A stretch of DNA of 64,000 bases, from the NCBI GenBank assembly GCA_907163375.1, contig CAJQUW010015449.1, positions 1 through 64,000 of the forward strand. The letters are read 5' to 3'. How positions within the stretch are numbered: position 1 is the stretch's first letter; each line of letters begins with the position of its first letter. Below, piece by piece: positions 33,851 through 42,546 of this stretch. The position numbers and the translations under genes were made by a program. This DNA is from Prostheceraeus crozeri. Lineage: Eukaryota; Platyhelminthes; Polycladida; Euryleptidae. The notes beneath the pieces were generated by a model. The model had not been told where the DNA came from. It ran no database searches and worked only from the letters and a program-made list of their open reading frames with translations.

Positions 33851-34312
33851 ATGATACTTCTGTTTGTAGGTAAAACATCCATAAAATTCCGACGCAAGCT
33901 TGTCAAAGTATTTAGGAAATTGGAACAAGATGTTGAAATAATATTCAATACTTGTAAAACAGGACAGTATTTTAGTCTGAAAGATAAAACAAATAATCTG
34001 ATGCGATCATGCGTTGTGTATAATTTTGTATGTCGGGTTGATCCTGATACCCAATACTTGGGACAAACGAAACGCAGATTGCATCAAAGAATAAAAGAAC
34101 ATATAAGGGGTAACTCAGCCGTAAGTAGCCATCTGACCACATGTCCAAACTGTAGTAATGACATTAATAATTGTTTTTCTGTTAAATACACAGGAAGTAG
34201 TGAATTTGAAACTCGTATAGTAGAAGGGTTGTTAATAAATGATAAAACTCCTAGATTAAATCAAACCCTAGGTCTTAGTGGTAAATCTCTTTTCTTAAAA
34301 GTATTCGAATAA
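33851..34312 (+). pseudogene. Penelope GIY-YIG endonuclease (copy B)
   Basis: 153 codons. CVVYNFVCRVDPDTQYLGQT then KRRLHQRIKEH is the GIY-YIG core; SSHLTTCPNC is the Cys knuckle; the end is DKTPRLNQTLG. More complete at its C-terminus than copy A. The nuclease nicks DNA during target-primed reverse transcription in this family. Confidence 0.83.
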
Positions 34313-34377
34313 TTGTTTTTGATAACTGTTATTGTTTTCCTTGAATCGTTGTTTGTCATTGTCAACGTATGAGCTTA

Positions 34378-34611
34378 AATTGTATATAGCGTTCAAAGCT
34401 AGAAATCTATGTTCATTATTGACACAGAAGAAGCACAAAGGCTGCTTAACGGAGGTAATGAGGTCATGTGAATATTGTGCCACGTCTAATAACAATGAGT
34501 GTCATATGAAGAACTGTGTCTACCAAATCAATTGCGCACAATGTCAATCATTCTACATCGGCGAAAGCAAGAGAACAATGCATTCAAGACTTCATGATCA
34601 TGTTTCATCAT
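34378..34611 (+). mobile_element. Third, different Penelope-like fragment (5' of hAT insertion)
   Basis: Encodes KARNLCSLLTQKKHKGCL then MKNCVYQINCAQCQSFYIGE then SKRTMHSRLHDHVSS. This is a GIY-YIG domain with its C-x-x-C knuckle (CAQC), but only distantly similar to copies A and B, so a different Penelope-like lineage. It starts where copy B ends. The domain is broken at 34611 by a hAT element, and Penelope-like coding sequence resumes at about 35680 (SSLVYRHLSE-type reading) for about 50 bases. Confidence 0.7.
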
Positions 34612-35671
34612 CAGTGGCGTCTTCTCCGTACCTGCGAGGCCTTCGGCGCATCCTAAATAATAATTTACCAACATTTATAAAAATGAAAAGTGTCATCATT
34701 CATTTAAATTCGATAGCTTCTCGTAGTAGCTGTCCGTCTCAAAATCAGACGCTCAACCTTAGAGTTTGCTGCGCGTGCTCGAATCGCAGCTGTTTTCTTC
34801 TAATGATTAGACACACATGCTAGTCGTGTGTTCAGACGGCAGGAAAGAGAGTTGTGTGCGTGTGAGGCAGCAAGCGCACGCGCCCGCACCAATATTGGCT
34901 TTCTCGATAGACTTAATGCTTTGCCTTCTCCAATTTTTACAATGAAATTCTCCGTTATTCTTGATCGAGGCTCGGTACCTAAATATAGAAAGGGAAACGC
35001 AATCCAATTGTTCCGGTCCTTCGTTTCTCGTCGGAGAGGTCACTACGTCAACAATAGCAGCTGACTGACGTTCAGATAAAACTGTGATCAGATGATGAGC
35101 GTTCGCCAATGAGTGCAGAGTAATGCATCTGACTCGAACACCCAGAGTCCGTAGAATTCCATGATTTGGTTTTGCGTGATTGATTGGACGCTATGTTTAG
35201 TACTGTAGATGAGCTCATAATCACGCCTTTCGTCCAAAGGGAATATACTGAAAAGATGACAGTCGTCAAGCAAGGTAGGCCAACACCTGATTTAAAAATT
35301 GAAAGTACTTACAGAGAAAGAAATAAGAAATACACAAGACATTTTAATGCATCAAAGTTCAAACACATGAGTGGCTCACCAGCCGTGAGAAACGCAAGAA
35401 ATTGTTTCCCTTCCTCCTTTTTTCTCGAGAAAATGTGGTCTGGACAGACAGGTGATATAGTAATCTAAGCTCCTTGAGTAAGGCGGTTAGGCGACATGAG
35501 CAATCAACTTCTCATGTGCACATTCACTTGGCATTAAAAAATGTTCGGGAAATTGTTATTAAAAATTCATCTTTTATGAAAATTAATGTTATAACATAAA
35601 AAAGTCTGGTATAGAAATAGTATTCCAATGCCGAGCGAAGGCCTGTGGTCTGGAAGCACGCGACGTCACTG
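34612..35671 (+). mobile_element. Second hAT transposon, 1060 bp, internally deleted
   Basis: The left end is CAGTGGCGTCTTCTCC; the right end reads GCGACGTCACTG, so the termini are inverted (CAGTGGCGTC against CAGTGACGTC). An 8-bp target duplication TTCATCAT lies at 34604-34611 and 35672-35679. A transposase N-terminal fragment lies inside. It is inserted in the GIY-YIG domain of the third Penelope-like fragment. Confidence 0.85.
35184..35468 (+). pseudogene. hAT transposase N-terminal fragment
   Basis: KQGRPTPDLKIESTYRERNK then KYTRHFNASKFKHMSGSPAV then ARNCFPSSFFLEKMWSGQTG. The G-R-P-T-P-x-L ... R-x-F ... W/F-C-x-P-C-x-x-x-x-x-x-x-W-x-x-x-G pattern matches the TTF zinc-finger start of ZMYM-type hAT transposases, with a diverged Cys motif. 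The catalytic part is missing from the 1060-bp element. A different subfamily from the copy at 8470-9394. Confidence 0.55.
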
Positions 35672-35679
35672 TTCATCAT

Positions 35680-35862
35680 CATCATCTTTGGTCTACCGTC
35701 ATCTATCTGAGGTGCACTGAATCATTCCTCAGGTGAGTGACATTCGGTGGAACATTTTGCAGTCCGGCGTCCAGAATCTAGTCGAGCGTAGAAAGCTAGA
35801 AACGAACAATATTAACAATACTAGAAATGTAATTATTCTTAAGCAGCATAATTTAAATGATC
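35680..35862. other. End of Penelope-like fragment, then unassigned
   Basis: The first about 50 bases continue the Penelope-like fragment interrupted by the hAT element. No further gene or signal is recognisable before the fold-back MITE. Confidence 0.45.
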
Positions 35863-36228
35863 AAGTAAAATGAATTAAGCCAAGCTTCTGATTATATTTT
35901 ATTATGATTTATAAACTTTCGCCGGTATAACGGCCTGTTCACATATCAAAGAATCTAAGACACAAATTTCAAATATCATCAAAATATGAAGATATCAAAA
36001 TTATCAAAAATTCAATGGCACTAAAGTATACGCACGTATCAAGATTATCACGTATCTGATAATACTTCAGTGCCATTGAATTTTTGATAATTTTGATATC
36101 TTCATATTTTGATGATATTTGAAATTTGTGTCCTAGATTGTTTGTTGTTTGAACAGAACGTAGTACCGGCAAAAATTGATAAATCATAATGAAATATAAT
36201 CAGAAGCTTGGCTTAATTCATTTTACTT
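35863..36228. repeat. Fold-back MITE, 366 bp
   Basis: Outer ends AAGTAAAATGAATTAAGCC (35863) and its inverse ending TTTTACTT (36228). The arms match through AAGCTTCTGATTATAT, ACAAATTTCAAATATCATC and GATATCAAAATTATC to a small central loop near 36031-36060. Arms are about 160 bases with small gaps. No coding capacity. No target duplication is obvious. It is unrelated to the fold-back at 10379. Confidence 0.88.
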
Positions 36229-36389
36229 TATAAATATTAACTCTTTAAGGCCTGATAACCCAGCTTTACTGAAGTTTATTGTAAGCGCATGAATAAGGCA
36301 AAGGCGAAACGTGTTTAATTGTAAGCGCATTGCCTTTTATTATTACATGCAATTTCGGTGAGTAGTGAAAACTGTGCCCTACTTGCGAC

Positions 36390-36620
36390 GGATAGGTACA
36401 TGGATAGGTACATGTAAAATTTAGTGTTATCAATAGGTACATGGATAGGTACATGTATAATTTAGTGTTATCAATAGGTACATGGATAGGTACATGGATA
36501 GGTACATGGATAGGTACATGTATAATTTAGTTATCAATAGGAACATGGTTAGGTACATGTATAATTCAGTGTTATGAATAGGAACTTGTATGAGATCTGT
36601 TTTACTGGATAGGTACATGT
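36390..36620. repeat. 12-bp minisatellite (GGTACATGGATA)
   Basis: Repeats of GGTACATGGATA mixed with a longer unit that adds TATAATTTAGTGTTATCAA. The minus-strand frames through it (M-Y-L-S repeats) are compositional only. Confidence 0.92.
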
Positions 36621-36845
36621 GTTTGGTACAGTCGGTTGAGTACACTGTGTTTCGGAACGTCTATGATCGAACTTGTGTGGTTTGGTTCTGAGCACTTGGG
36701 TACGTACCGATAGACGTCCGTTGTTTGATTTTGAATGGGTTTGCTCAATTGCGACTATTGTGACTATTGCAACCATTGTAATCAAGATGACACATTGATT
36801 TTCCTTTTACGTAGACAAACTATGCTATAAATATGAGATAGTTTT
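36621..36845. other. Unassigned stretch before Polinton A genes
   Basis: No gene. CTATAAATATGAG near 36830 is a TATA-like sequence about 20 bases before the first Polinton A frame. The left terminal repeat of Polinton A should lie in or left of this stretch but cannot be recognised without its partner, which is beyond the window. Confidence 0.4.
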
Positions 36846-37358
36846 TTGATGACATACATAATGATGACTAGTATCCCAACGTCGTGGGTTGTCGCAAGAG
36901 ACCTTGGATATTCGTTCAAAGCCATAGAAACTGTAACAAATCTCAGGGAAAATATCAACGCTGGTGATTTAGTTGATCGACTAATGGATCTAGATGAGCA
37001 TGCTATGAATCACAATTTGGATCGTAGGTGGATAGAGGATTTCTCCATGCTACACTGCAATGATAGTGAAATTAGGAGGATCAAATTGGAACGATATGGA
37101 AAGAAGGAGACATCTGACAGTGTTTTAATAAAAAGTTCTCCCAATAAAAGTGACTTCAGAAGGAAATTAGAACAAGAGACATTTAAATTATTAGGTGAAC
37201 GGAACTGCGTTAAATGTTTTAAACATGAACGATCCCTTCTCTTTTTGCCATGTTCTCATAGCGTTATGTATTCTACATGTTATGTACCCTTTGAAACTTC
37301 ATCTTTTCCCCTTTGTGATGAAGAAATATCTTCAACAGTCACTGTATATCGTGCATGA
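36846..37358 (+). CDS. IAP-like UBA-RING protein (Polinton A cargo)
   Basis: 170 codons. Residues about 15-60 (ARDLGYSFKAIETVTNLREN, then INAGDLVDRLMDLDEHA) resemble the UBA-like segment of inhibitor-of-apoptosis proteins. The end (NCVKCFKHERSLLFLPCSHS) resembles the IAP-type RING E3 domain (C-x2-C-x3-E-x5-PC-x-H). No BIR domain is present. Proteins of this shape in large DNA viruses and viral elements curb host cell death; that role here is inference. The first Met is uncertain, as several lie close together. The stop overlaps the promoter-like site of the next gene. Confidence 0.6.
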   Translation: MMTYIMMTSIPTSWVVARDLGYSFKAIETVTNLRENINAGDLVDRLMDLDEHAMNHNLDRRWIEDFSMLHCNDSEIRRIKLERYGKKETSDSVLIKSSPNKSDFRRKLEQETFKLLGERNCVKCFKHERSLLFLPCSHSVMYSTCYVPFETSSFPLCDEEISSTVTVYRA

Positions 37359-37427
37359 TGAGTCATCATGCAGGTCTGTGATTGGTCACTATTGTGTCTT
37401 TGTTTGACTTTTCTATATAAGGAGGAC
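37353..37427 (+). promoter_or_regulatory. TGAGTCA plus TATA promoter of the 37469 gene
   Basis: GCATGATGAGTCATCATGC (37353-37371) is a near-perfect palindrome centred on the AP-1/bZIP site TGAGTCA. About 50 bases on is TATATAAGGAGGAC (37414-37427), about 40 bases before the next start codon. The same pair recurs at 38662-38692. Confidence 0.6.
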
Positions 37428-37468
37428 ATTGTACCGTTCTATTTCAAGCATAATTTGAGGCTAATACA

Positions 37469-37825
37469 ATGTCAATCAGCATGTCGTTCACTACCAACAT
37501 TCCCATTTCAATAATTTACCGAAGTCAACTCTTCACCGGCAATATATTTTATTCTGCCGTGAATATAACTGGCTATAAAGCGGATTTGGTGGATCTGATG
37601 GAGGAAATAGTGAAGTATTTCCGCTGCGGAGAGGACGTTGTGGTGCAGAGAATGTTGATGAGAGTCGTGAACAACGCTCTTACACGAGTTGCAAGATTTT
37701 GGCTCAATGAAGTATTTCGCCCACTAGCTCAAACGGAGATTGTACCGGAATACTCTCGCTGTTGGTGCAGCAGTATCCAACGGAAACTCAACACATGTCT
37801 CCATGACATTATCACCTCCAGCTAG
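37469..37825 (+). CDS. Unknown Polinton A protein, 118 aa
   Basis: Starts MSISMSFTTNIPISIIYRSQ; contains DLVDLMEEIVKYFRCGEDVV and RVVNNALTRVARFWLNEVFR. Mostly helical and amphipathic, no signal peptide or clear membrane span. I do not recognise it. It follows the TATA box at 37414 and is followed at once by a second unknown frame (37859-38092) that may be its continuation or a separate small gene. Confidence 0.5.
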   Translation: MSISMSFTTNIPISIIYRSQLFTGNIFYSAVNITGYKADLVDLMEEIVKYFRCGEDVVVQRMLMRVVNNALTRVARFWLNEVFRPLAQTEIVPEYSRCWCSSIQRKLNTCLHDIITSS

Positions 37826-37858
37826 TATGACGAGAAGGGTGAGAAATGCAAACTGGAC

Positions 37859-38092
37859 TTGTTCAGTGGACCGCCATCAGTAAGCATCAATGTGGCTGCT
37901 CAAGGACATTCTGAGGTAATCAGTTTGCGGGCATACTATGCCAATATTTTAAAGACTTTCCATTCAAAGCCTTGCTGTATGTGCTGTCCAATTTCAAAAC
38001 ATCTAATGAAAGACATTGAGCAGCTCATAAATGCTACAAATCAGACTCTAGCCGATGTGAGTGTATATCAGTTTCCCTCTACAACTTGTTAA
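37859..38092 (+). CDS. Unknown small Polinton A frame, 77 aa
   Basis: MFSGPPSVSINVAAQGHSEV at the start, then SKPCCMCCPISKHLMKDIEQ. A Cys cluster (CCMCC) followed by a helical stretch. No family recognised. It begins 33 bases after the stop of the 118-codon frame and has no promoter-like site of its own. Confidence 0.35.
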   Translation: MFSGPPSVSINVAAQGHSEVISLRAYYANILKTFHSKPCCMCCPISKHLMKDIEQLINATNQTLADVSVYQFPSTTC

Positions 38093-38227
38093 GTGTTTTA
38101 TGTAATTTTATAAGTACCAGCAACAAACTCTGCGTGATATGTGAATGCTTGTAAACTTTTGTATATAATGTTGTAAGTACTAAGCAAAAATTGTAATTGT
38201 ATTATCTATTTCCATATTAGAATAAAA

Positions 38228-38620
38228 ATGTCTGTAAAACGGAAGGCATCTTCTCGTCAATCGAAACGGTCCTTCAAACCTTCAAGTCAGTTTAAAAAGG
38301 CGTTGCGAAAGTTAAACAGGATACATGATAATAAGAAGAAGTGTAAATTGATTCAAAATTCAAGTGATGATTTCATTCGTGATTTAGCTTTTGCAATACA
38401 CAAATGTCTACCTATTTACAAGCCTCTGTTGAATGCTGGCTCTTTGAATAGCATAAAAAAGTTTTCAAATCCAAGGAGTAGTGATAAGAAAAGGCGAAAC
38501 TTAATTCAGCGCGGTGGTGGTGGGTTTCTAAGTATGTTAAATGATATTGGAAACAGTATTAATGGCGTAATCAATAGTCCGCTTGGAAGGATTGCAGCAA
38601 CTGCTGCAATGTTAATATAA
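38228..38620 (+). CDS. Polinton A basic core-like (pX/pVI-type) protein, 130 aa
   Basis: A Lys/Arg/Ser-rich N-terminal half (VKRKASSRQSKRSFKPSS) is followed by KKRRNLIQRGGGGFLSMLND and a hydrophobic tail IGNSINGVINSPLGRIAATA. The RGGGGFL junction followed by an amphipathic helix is the layout of small core or membrane-active proteins in adenoviruses and Polintons, where the Gly motif is a protease site. The exact counterpart is not certain. It starts at an ATG in AAAAATG context. Confidence 0.55.
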   Translation: MSVKRKASSRQSKRSFKPSSQFKKALRKLNRIHDNKKKCKLIQNSSDDFIRDLAFAIHKCLPIYKPLLNAGSLNSIKKFSNPRSSDKKRRNLIQRGGGGFLSMLNDIGNSINGVINSPLGRIAATAAMLI

Positions 38621-38661
38621 GGTTAGCGAATCATAAAGTGACACGTCATCACTTTGATTGA

Positions 38662-38692
38662 TGAGTCATATATAGGTGTATATAAGGAAGAC
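38662..38692 (+). promoter_or_regulatory. TGAGTCA plus TATA promoter of the 38772 gene
   Basis: TGAGTCA at 38662-38668 and TATATAAGGAAGAC at 38679-38692, about 80 bases before the ATG at 38772. The TATA block shares TATATAAGGA-GAC with the one at 37414, and both follow TGATGAGTCAT. Confidence 0.6.
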
Positions 38693-38771
38693 GCTTTAAT
38701 GATATTTTACCACTTTCAAGTGACAATTCATTTGCGCTGGTTGAAAGCTCCGAATTAGTACTTGTTGAAAC

Positions 38772-39506
38772 ATGACTCAGAAAATGTATACAATCAGAGA
38801 GGAAGGTGACGCTTTTGAGAAAGATCTCTTGAAGCTTCGTCCGACACGAAAGGTGCAAGGGATTGGAAATACATTCTACTTTCAAACCTTGAATTATGGT
38901 GATGATGGCTTTTATCTTCAAGTTCCATTCTTCCACAGTAATGGTATGTCTACATCAGGGTATAGCAATATGAGACAAATGCGAGTGACTTTTCCAAAAT
39001 GGCAACAGGTGATTCTTAGAACTATTGACTCTTTCGCGAAAGAATGTGTTGAGCTGCCTGAAAGTGCTCCCACTCATTGGAGAAAGGCATTAGAGGAAGG
39101 AGTTGGTTATAAGGAATTGCCGGAATTCGATACACTGTTTTTAAAAATATCGGATCACTTTCAAACATTCGATCTCTTTACAAACGCGATGGAATGTGAG
39201 GATCTCAAACGGGGCCGCTATATGGGCTTAGTGCACGTTACCGGACTTTATATTGGCTCACATGGTTCGACTGGTAAAGTCGCATCTTTACAAATGAAGG
39301 TTCTTCAACTAGTCTATGAACCACTACCAATTGATAAATGTTTAATTAACATTGATAAGACTGCCTCAAGTGATGGGAAGGAAGAGAGTAAAAAGCGAGG
39401 GCGGAAATCTAAAGATAGGAATCCTAAATTGAAGTTGAAGCGCCAAGATGCTGACTTGAAAACTTTTTATAATCCTAATTGTGATGAGGAAACACAAATG
39501 TTTTAA
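38772..39506 (+). CDS. Polinton A conserved-looking protein, 244 aa, function unknown
   Basis: Starts MTQKMYTIREEGDAFEKDLL. A folded-looking middle includes MRQMRVTFPKWQQVILRTID and a region GRYMGLVHVTGLYIGSHGST then GKVASLQMKVLQLVYEPLPI. The C-terminal about 50 residues are highly basic (KKRGRKSKDRNPKLKLKRQD) and the tail is acidic. This suggests a nucleic-acid-binding role, perhaps single-strand DNA binding or packaging, but that is inference; I cannot name the family. It has its own TATA promoter and sits just before the packaging ATPase. Confidence 0.6.
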   Translation: MTQKMYTIREEGDAFEKDLLKLRPTRKVQGIGNTFYFQTLNYGDDGFYLQVPFFHSNGMSTSGYSNMRQMRVTFPKWQQVILRTIDSFAKECVELPESAPTHWRKALEEGVGYKELPEFDTLFLKISDHFQTFDLFTNAMECEDLKRGRYMGLVHVTGLYIGSHGSTGKVASLQMKVLQLVYEPLPIDKCLINIDKTASSDGKEESKKRGRKSKDRNPKLKLKRQDADLKTFYNPNCDEETQMF

Positions 39507-39632
39507 TTTGTAAATGTAACTTGAAAGTTTCTATTCTGAATGTAAATAAACGTGATCTGGAAACATGTGTCTGTTTTGTTGTTCAAAGCAAAATTAGCGG
39601 GATGATGAGTTTAATGTTAATGGAATTATAAG

Positions 39633-40268
39633 ATGACAGATTTTCGTCTATTCACTGATCGCACAATGTGTGTCGCTGGACCAAGTCAGTCCGGTAAAAC
39701 TACATTTGTAACTGAATTGCTACAATATAGAAATGAAATGTTTAACAAGGAAATTAAGAGAGTCAAATGGTATTATGGAATATTTCAACCACAACTACAT
39801 TCTGCACTTCGCCAGAAAGGTTATGAGGTGAAGCAAGGGTTGCCATCAACTGAGGATATCAAAGCAGGTGACTTACTAGTATTAGATGATCTATTACGAG
39901 AAAGCAAATCTTCAAAGGATGTAACTGAAATGTTCATTCAAACTGCACATCATAGGGAAGCTTTTATTATCTACATCACCCAAAACATCTTCGATGGAGG
40001 GAAAGAGCAAAGAACTAGAAGTTTGAATACACATTATTTGGTAATATTTAAAAATCCAAGAGATAGCAGTCAGATACATCATCTCAGTAGACAGATATTA
40101 CCTCAACAACCTAAAGTACTTTCAAAAATATATGAAGATGTAACAAAGAAACCACATGGTTATCTATTTATTGATCTAACCCAGGAATGTCCGGAACGAC
40201 TTCGATTTCGAACAAATATTATACCTAATTCCGCTGAACCAATGACTGTTTTCTCGGTTCACAGTTAG
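39633..40268 (+). CDS. Polinton A genome-packaging ATPase (FtsK/HerA, A32-like)
   Basis: 211 codons. Walker A at about residues 16-26 (GPSQSGKTTF), Walker B near 85-91 (LLVLDDLL). Further on, FIIYITQNIFDGGKEQRTRS carries the sensor-type polar residue and arginines typical of the A32-like packaging ATPases of Polintons and large DNA viruses. The length fits the family (about 200-250). It would drive DNA into the capsid. Looks whole. Confidence 0.85.
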   Translation: MTDFRLFTDRTMCVAGPSQSGKTTFVTELLQYRNEMFNKEIKRVKWYYGIFQPQLHSALRQKGYEVKQGLPSTEDIKAGDLLVLDDLLRESKSSKDVTEMFIQTAHHREAFIIYITQNIFDGGKEQRTRSLNTHYLVIFKNPRDSSQIHHLSRQILPQQPKVLSKIYEDVTKKPHGYLFIDLTQECPERLRFRTNIIPNSAEPMTVFSVHS

Positions 40269-40277
40269 TTTTAAGCA

Positions 40278-40597
40278 ATGTACTTTGTTGCCTTATTATT
40301 TTCAAACATGTCGTATTCAAAGATGGTAGTCATTCCTCAAGAGGAGTATGTACAGTTGACTACATTACAAAGTGCACAAGAAGTCAAAAATATAGATCAA
40401 CCTATTACGAATCAACTTAAGGAACTAACACAAAAGGATATGGAAATTCAGAAGATTAAGGATCCCTATCGACGAATGCAGTTAGCAGCTGAAAACATTG
40501 ATGAGAGGCGACAGATTCGTGACAAGTTGCGACGATTTATAACCTTGTCAACACCTCGACCATATCGTGTGCGCGCTGAGCGATTATTTGACTTCAT
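40278..40597 (+). pseudogene. Polinton A small gene, left part, cut by a LINE
   Basis: The open frame starts 10 bases after the ATPase stop; MSYSKMVVIPQEEYVQLTTL may be the better start. KMVVIPQEEY followed by a charged helix is a frequent opening of a small Polinton protein of unknown role. The minus-strand LINE begins at about 40598, and the rest of the frame reads LINE tail. Confidence 0.55.
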
Positions 40598-40722
40598 TAT
40601 AATAATAATAATAATAAAATCTTTATTTTAAGAGGATAACACTGGTAGCAATAGCTAATTTACAATGGTCCTCTAGCATAAAGAAAAACATGATTAGGTA
40701 GATAAAAGAGAATGAACATCAA

Positions 40723-41757
40723 TTAGAAGGTTTTGAAGAAATCACATATATAGTTTCGCTTAAATTTCAAAACACTGTCAGCCTCTCGGACACAACGATT
40801 GCAGGAATTATAGAGTTCTGCACCTCGAACCACAAGCGTCATCTTTCTTAGTTTGGTTCTAACTTTGGGAATACACAGGTCTCCTTGTGTTACAGATCGT
40901 GTCTTTTTCTCTTGTTCCTTGCGTAAAAACATGCGTTGTAAATAAGTTGGTGCTAACTGATTTAGGGCTTTATACACAAGTAGAGTCTGCTTAAAGTCGA
41001 CTCGAGTGCTCATGGGCATAATGTGCATTTCTTTGAATAAAGGTTTGGAGCTTTCACGTTTTGGGCGATCAAGCACAACTCTGATTGCAAGCTTTTGGAG
41101 TTTCTCAATTCTCGTTATGTGACAGGAAGCACCCCACACCGATAAACAAAAGTCATAGCAAGATTGTATGTAGGCCATGAAGAAGATTATCCGCACACGA
41201 ATTGGCAAGAATTGCTTTATCCTTCTCAACAAGGCAACATAGCTGCTAAAACGCCGAGCAACATATTGAACGTGCTCATTCCATGTCAGATCTTGGTCGA
41301 CTATAACTCCAAGGACTTTGTGCTTGTCAGTCAAAGATATTCTTTGGGAGAATGTGGTTATCTCATCCTTACTGAGTCGCCGCCGTTTTTGCCGAGTTGT
41401 AATAAGCATGCCCTTCGTCTTCTCCATGTTCAGTGCCATACAGTTGCCCTTACACCAGGACTCCGCCTCATTGACTAGAGTATCAACATTGCCCTTCACA
41501 TCATCTAGGCATTTTCCGGTGGTAGTAATGGTTGTGTCATGAGCATACATGTCAACGATATTGCTGGCAGATAGATGTAAGGGTAGGTCGTTGACAAAGA
41601 TGATAAAGAGCAGTGGGCCGATTATAGACCCCTGAGGCACTCCGCTGGGTACTGAGAGCTTGTCTGATAGTCCATTTTGAAGAGACACAACTTGGTACCT
41701 GTTTTGCAAGTAGGATTTGAACCAAGTAGATGAAAGCTCTGAGACGTTATAGGCCAA
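40723..41757 (-). pseudogene. LINE reverse transcriptase, motif B to C-terminus
   Basis: 344 codons: SVPSGVPQGSIIGPLLFIIF (motif B), then SNIVDMYAHDTTITTTG. The catalytic box reads YAHD instead of YADD, replacing one essential aspartate. Then KVLGVIVDQDLTWNEHV, the thumb with LLRRIKQFLPIRVRIIFFMA, and KLQKLAIRVVLDRPKRESSK with a C-terminal VRTKLRKMTLVVRGAELYNS, which is CR1/L2-like. Confidence 0.87.
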
Positions 41758-41799
41758 AAGTTATTCCAACAGAAGCTCATGATTTATCAACTCAAAGGC

Positions 41800-42546
41800 C
41801 TATTTAAGGTCCAACATTATTACTGCATTCAAATCACCATCATCAATGCTCTTCGTCCATTGATCCAACATATTGATTAAAGCTGTTTCACATGAATGAC
41901 CTTCTCTAAAACCAGATTGGGAGACATGCAACATCGGATGCATATGCAGATATAAATGTTTGTGTACATGCCTTTCGATGATTTTACTTGTTATTGGTAG
42001 CACTGATATCGGCCTGTAATTTTCCATGTCATTGACATCGCCTTTCTTGTGTACTGCAGATACGCGGGCTTGCTTCCACATGTTGGGGAAGATCCCAGAA
42101 GTTAGGCTCAAATTGATAATCGTTGTCAATGATGGTGCCAGTTCTACACAGCCCAACGTGAGTAACTTGGGAGGAATATTGTCCAATCCAGTTGCTTTAT
42201 TTGACGATAATTCTTTGATCAAACATTCAGTTTCGCAAATGGTAATTTGAGGTATTTGGAACTGATCCGGACTGAACCTGGAGACGTACAGACGCAGCGT
42301 ATTTAGAATGTTGCTTATGCCATGGCCATTGGCTTTTGTAGAATGTCTTTCTGCCACAGTCACAAAGAATTTGTTTAATTCGTCTGCAATTTTGGTGGGA
42401 TTTTCTGATAGATTGCCATTTATGTTCATAGATGTTATGGTAGCGGACTTCTTTGATGGCGCCAGACCTTGCACTGGTCTGTTGCACTGGTCTCTATAAG
42501 ATTCGTATAGTGGTCCTGCTTCGCTTTGCGAATAAGAGCAACACAT
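41800..42546 (-). pseudogene. LINE reverse transcriptase, N-terminal part
   Basis: 248 codons with IADELNKFFVTVAERHST, then ELSSNKATGLDNIPPKLLTL, WKQARVSAVHKKGDVNDMEN, YRPISVLPITSKIIERHVHK, SQSGFREGHSCETALINMLD and AVIMLDLK (start of motif A). It stops just before the F-D-x-x-x-H part of motif A and continues in another frame (from 41757). Confidence 0.85.

Larger units (their letters stand above)
32591..34377 (+). mobile_element. Penelope-like element copy B, head to head with copy A
   Basis: Plus-strand copy starting within the N-terminal region (GATGCACAGCACTCTCAG near 32598) and running to the same 3' end as copy A. It carries RT and GIY-YIG frames with a few disruptions. The junction with A at about 32590 is direct, so A and B form an inverted dimer, a form well known for Penelope elements. 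In A the corresponding RT is split by a LINE; B is uninterrupted there and gives the empty-site sequence. Confidence 0.9.

Noticed and set aside
36266-36785. Minus-strand M-Y-L-S repeat proteins
   Set aside because: Translation of a 12-bp minisatellite; short, broken and with no flanking coding sequence.
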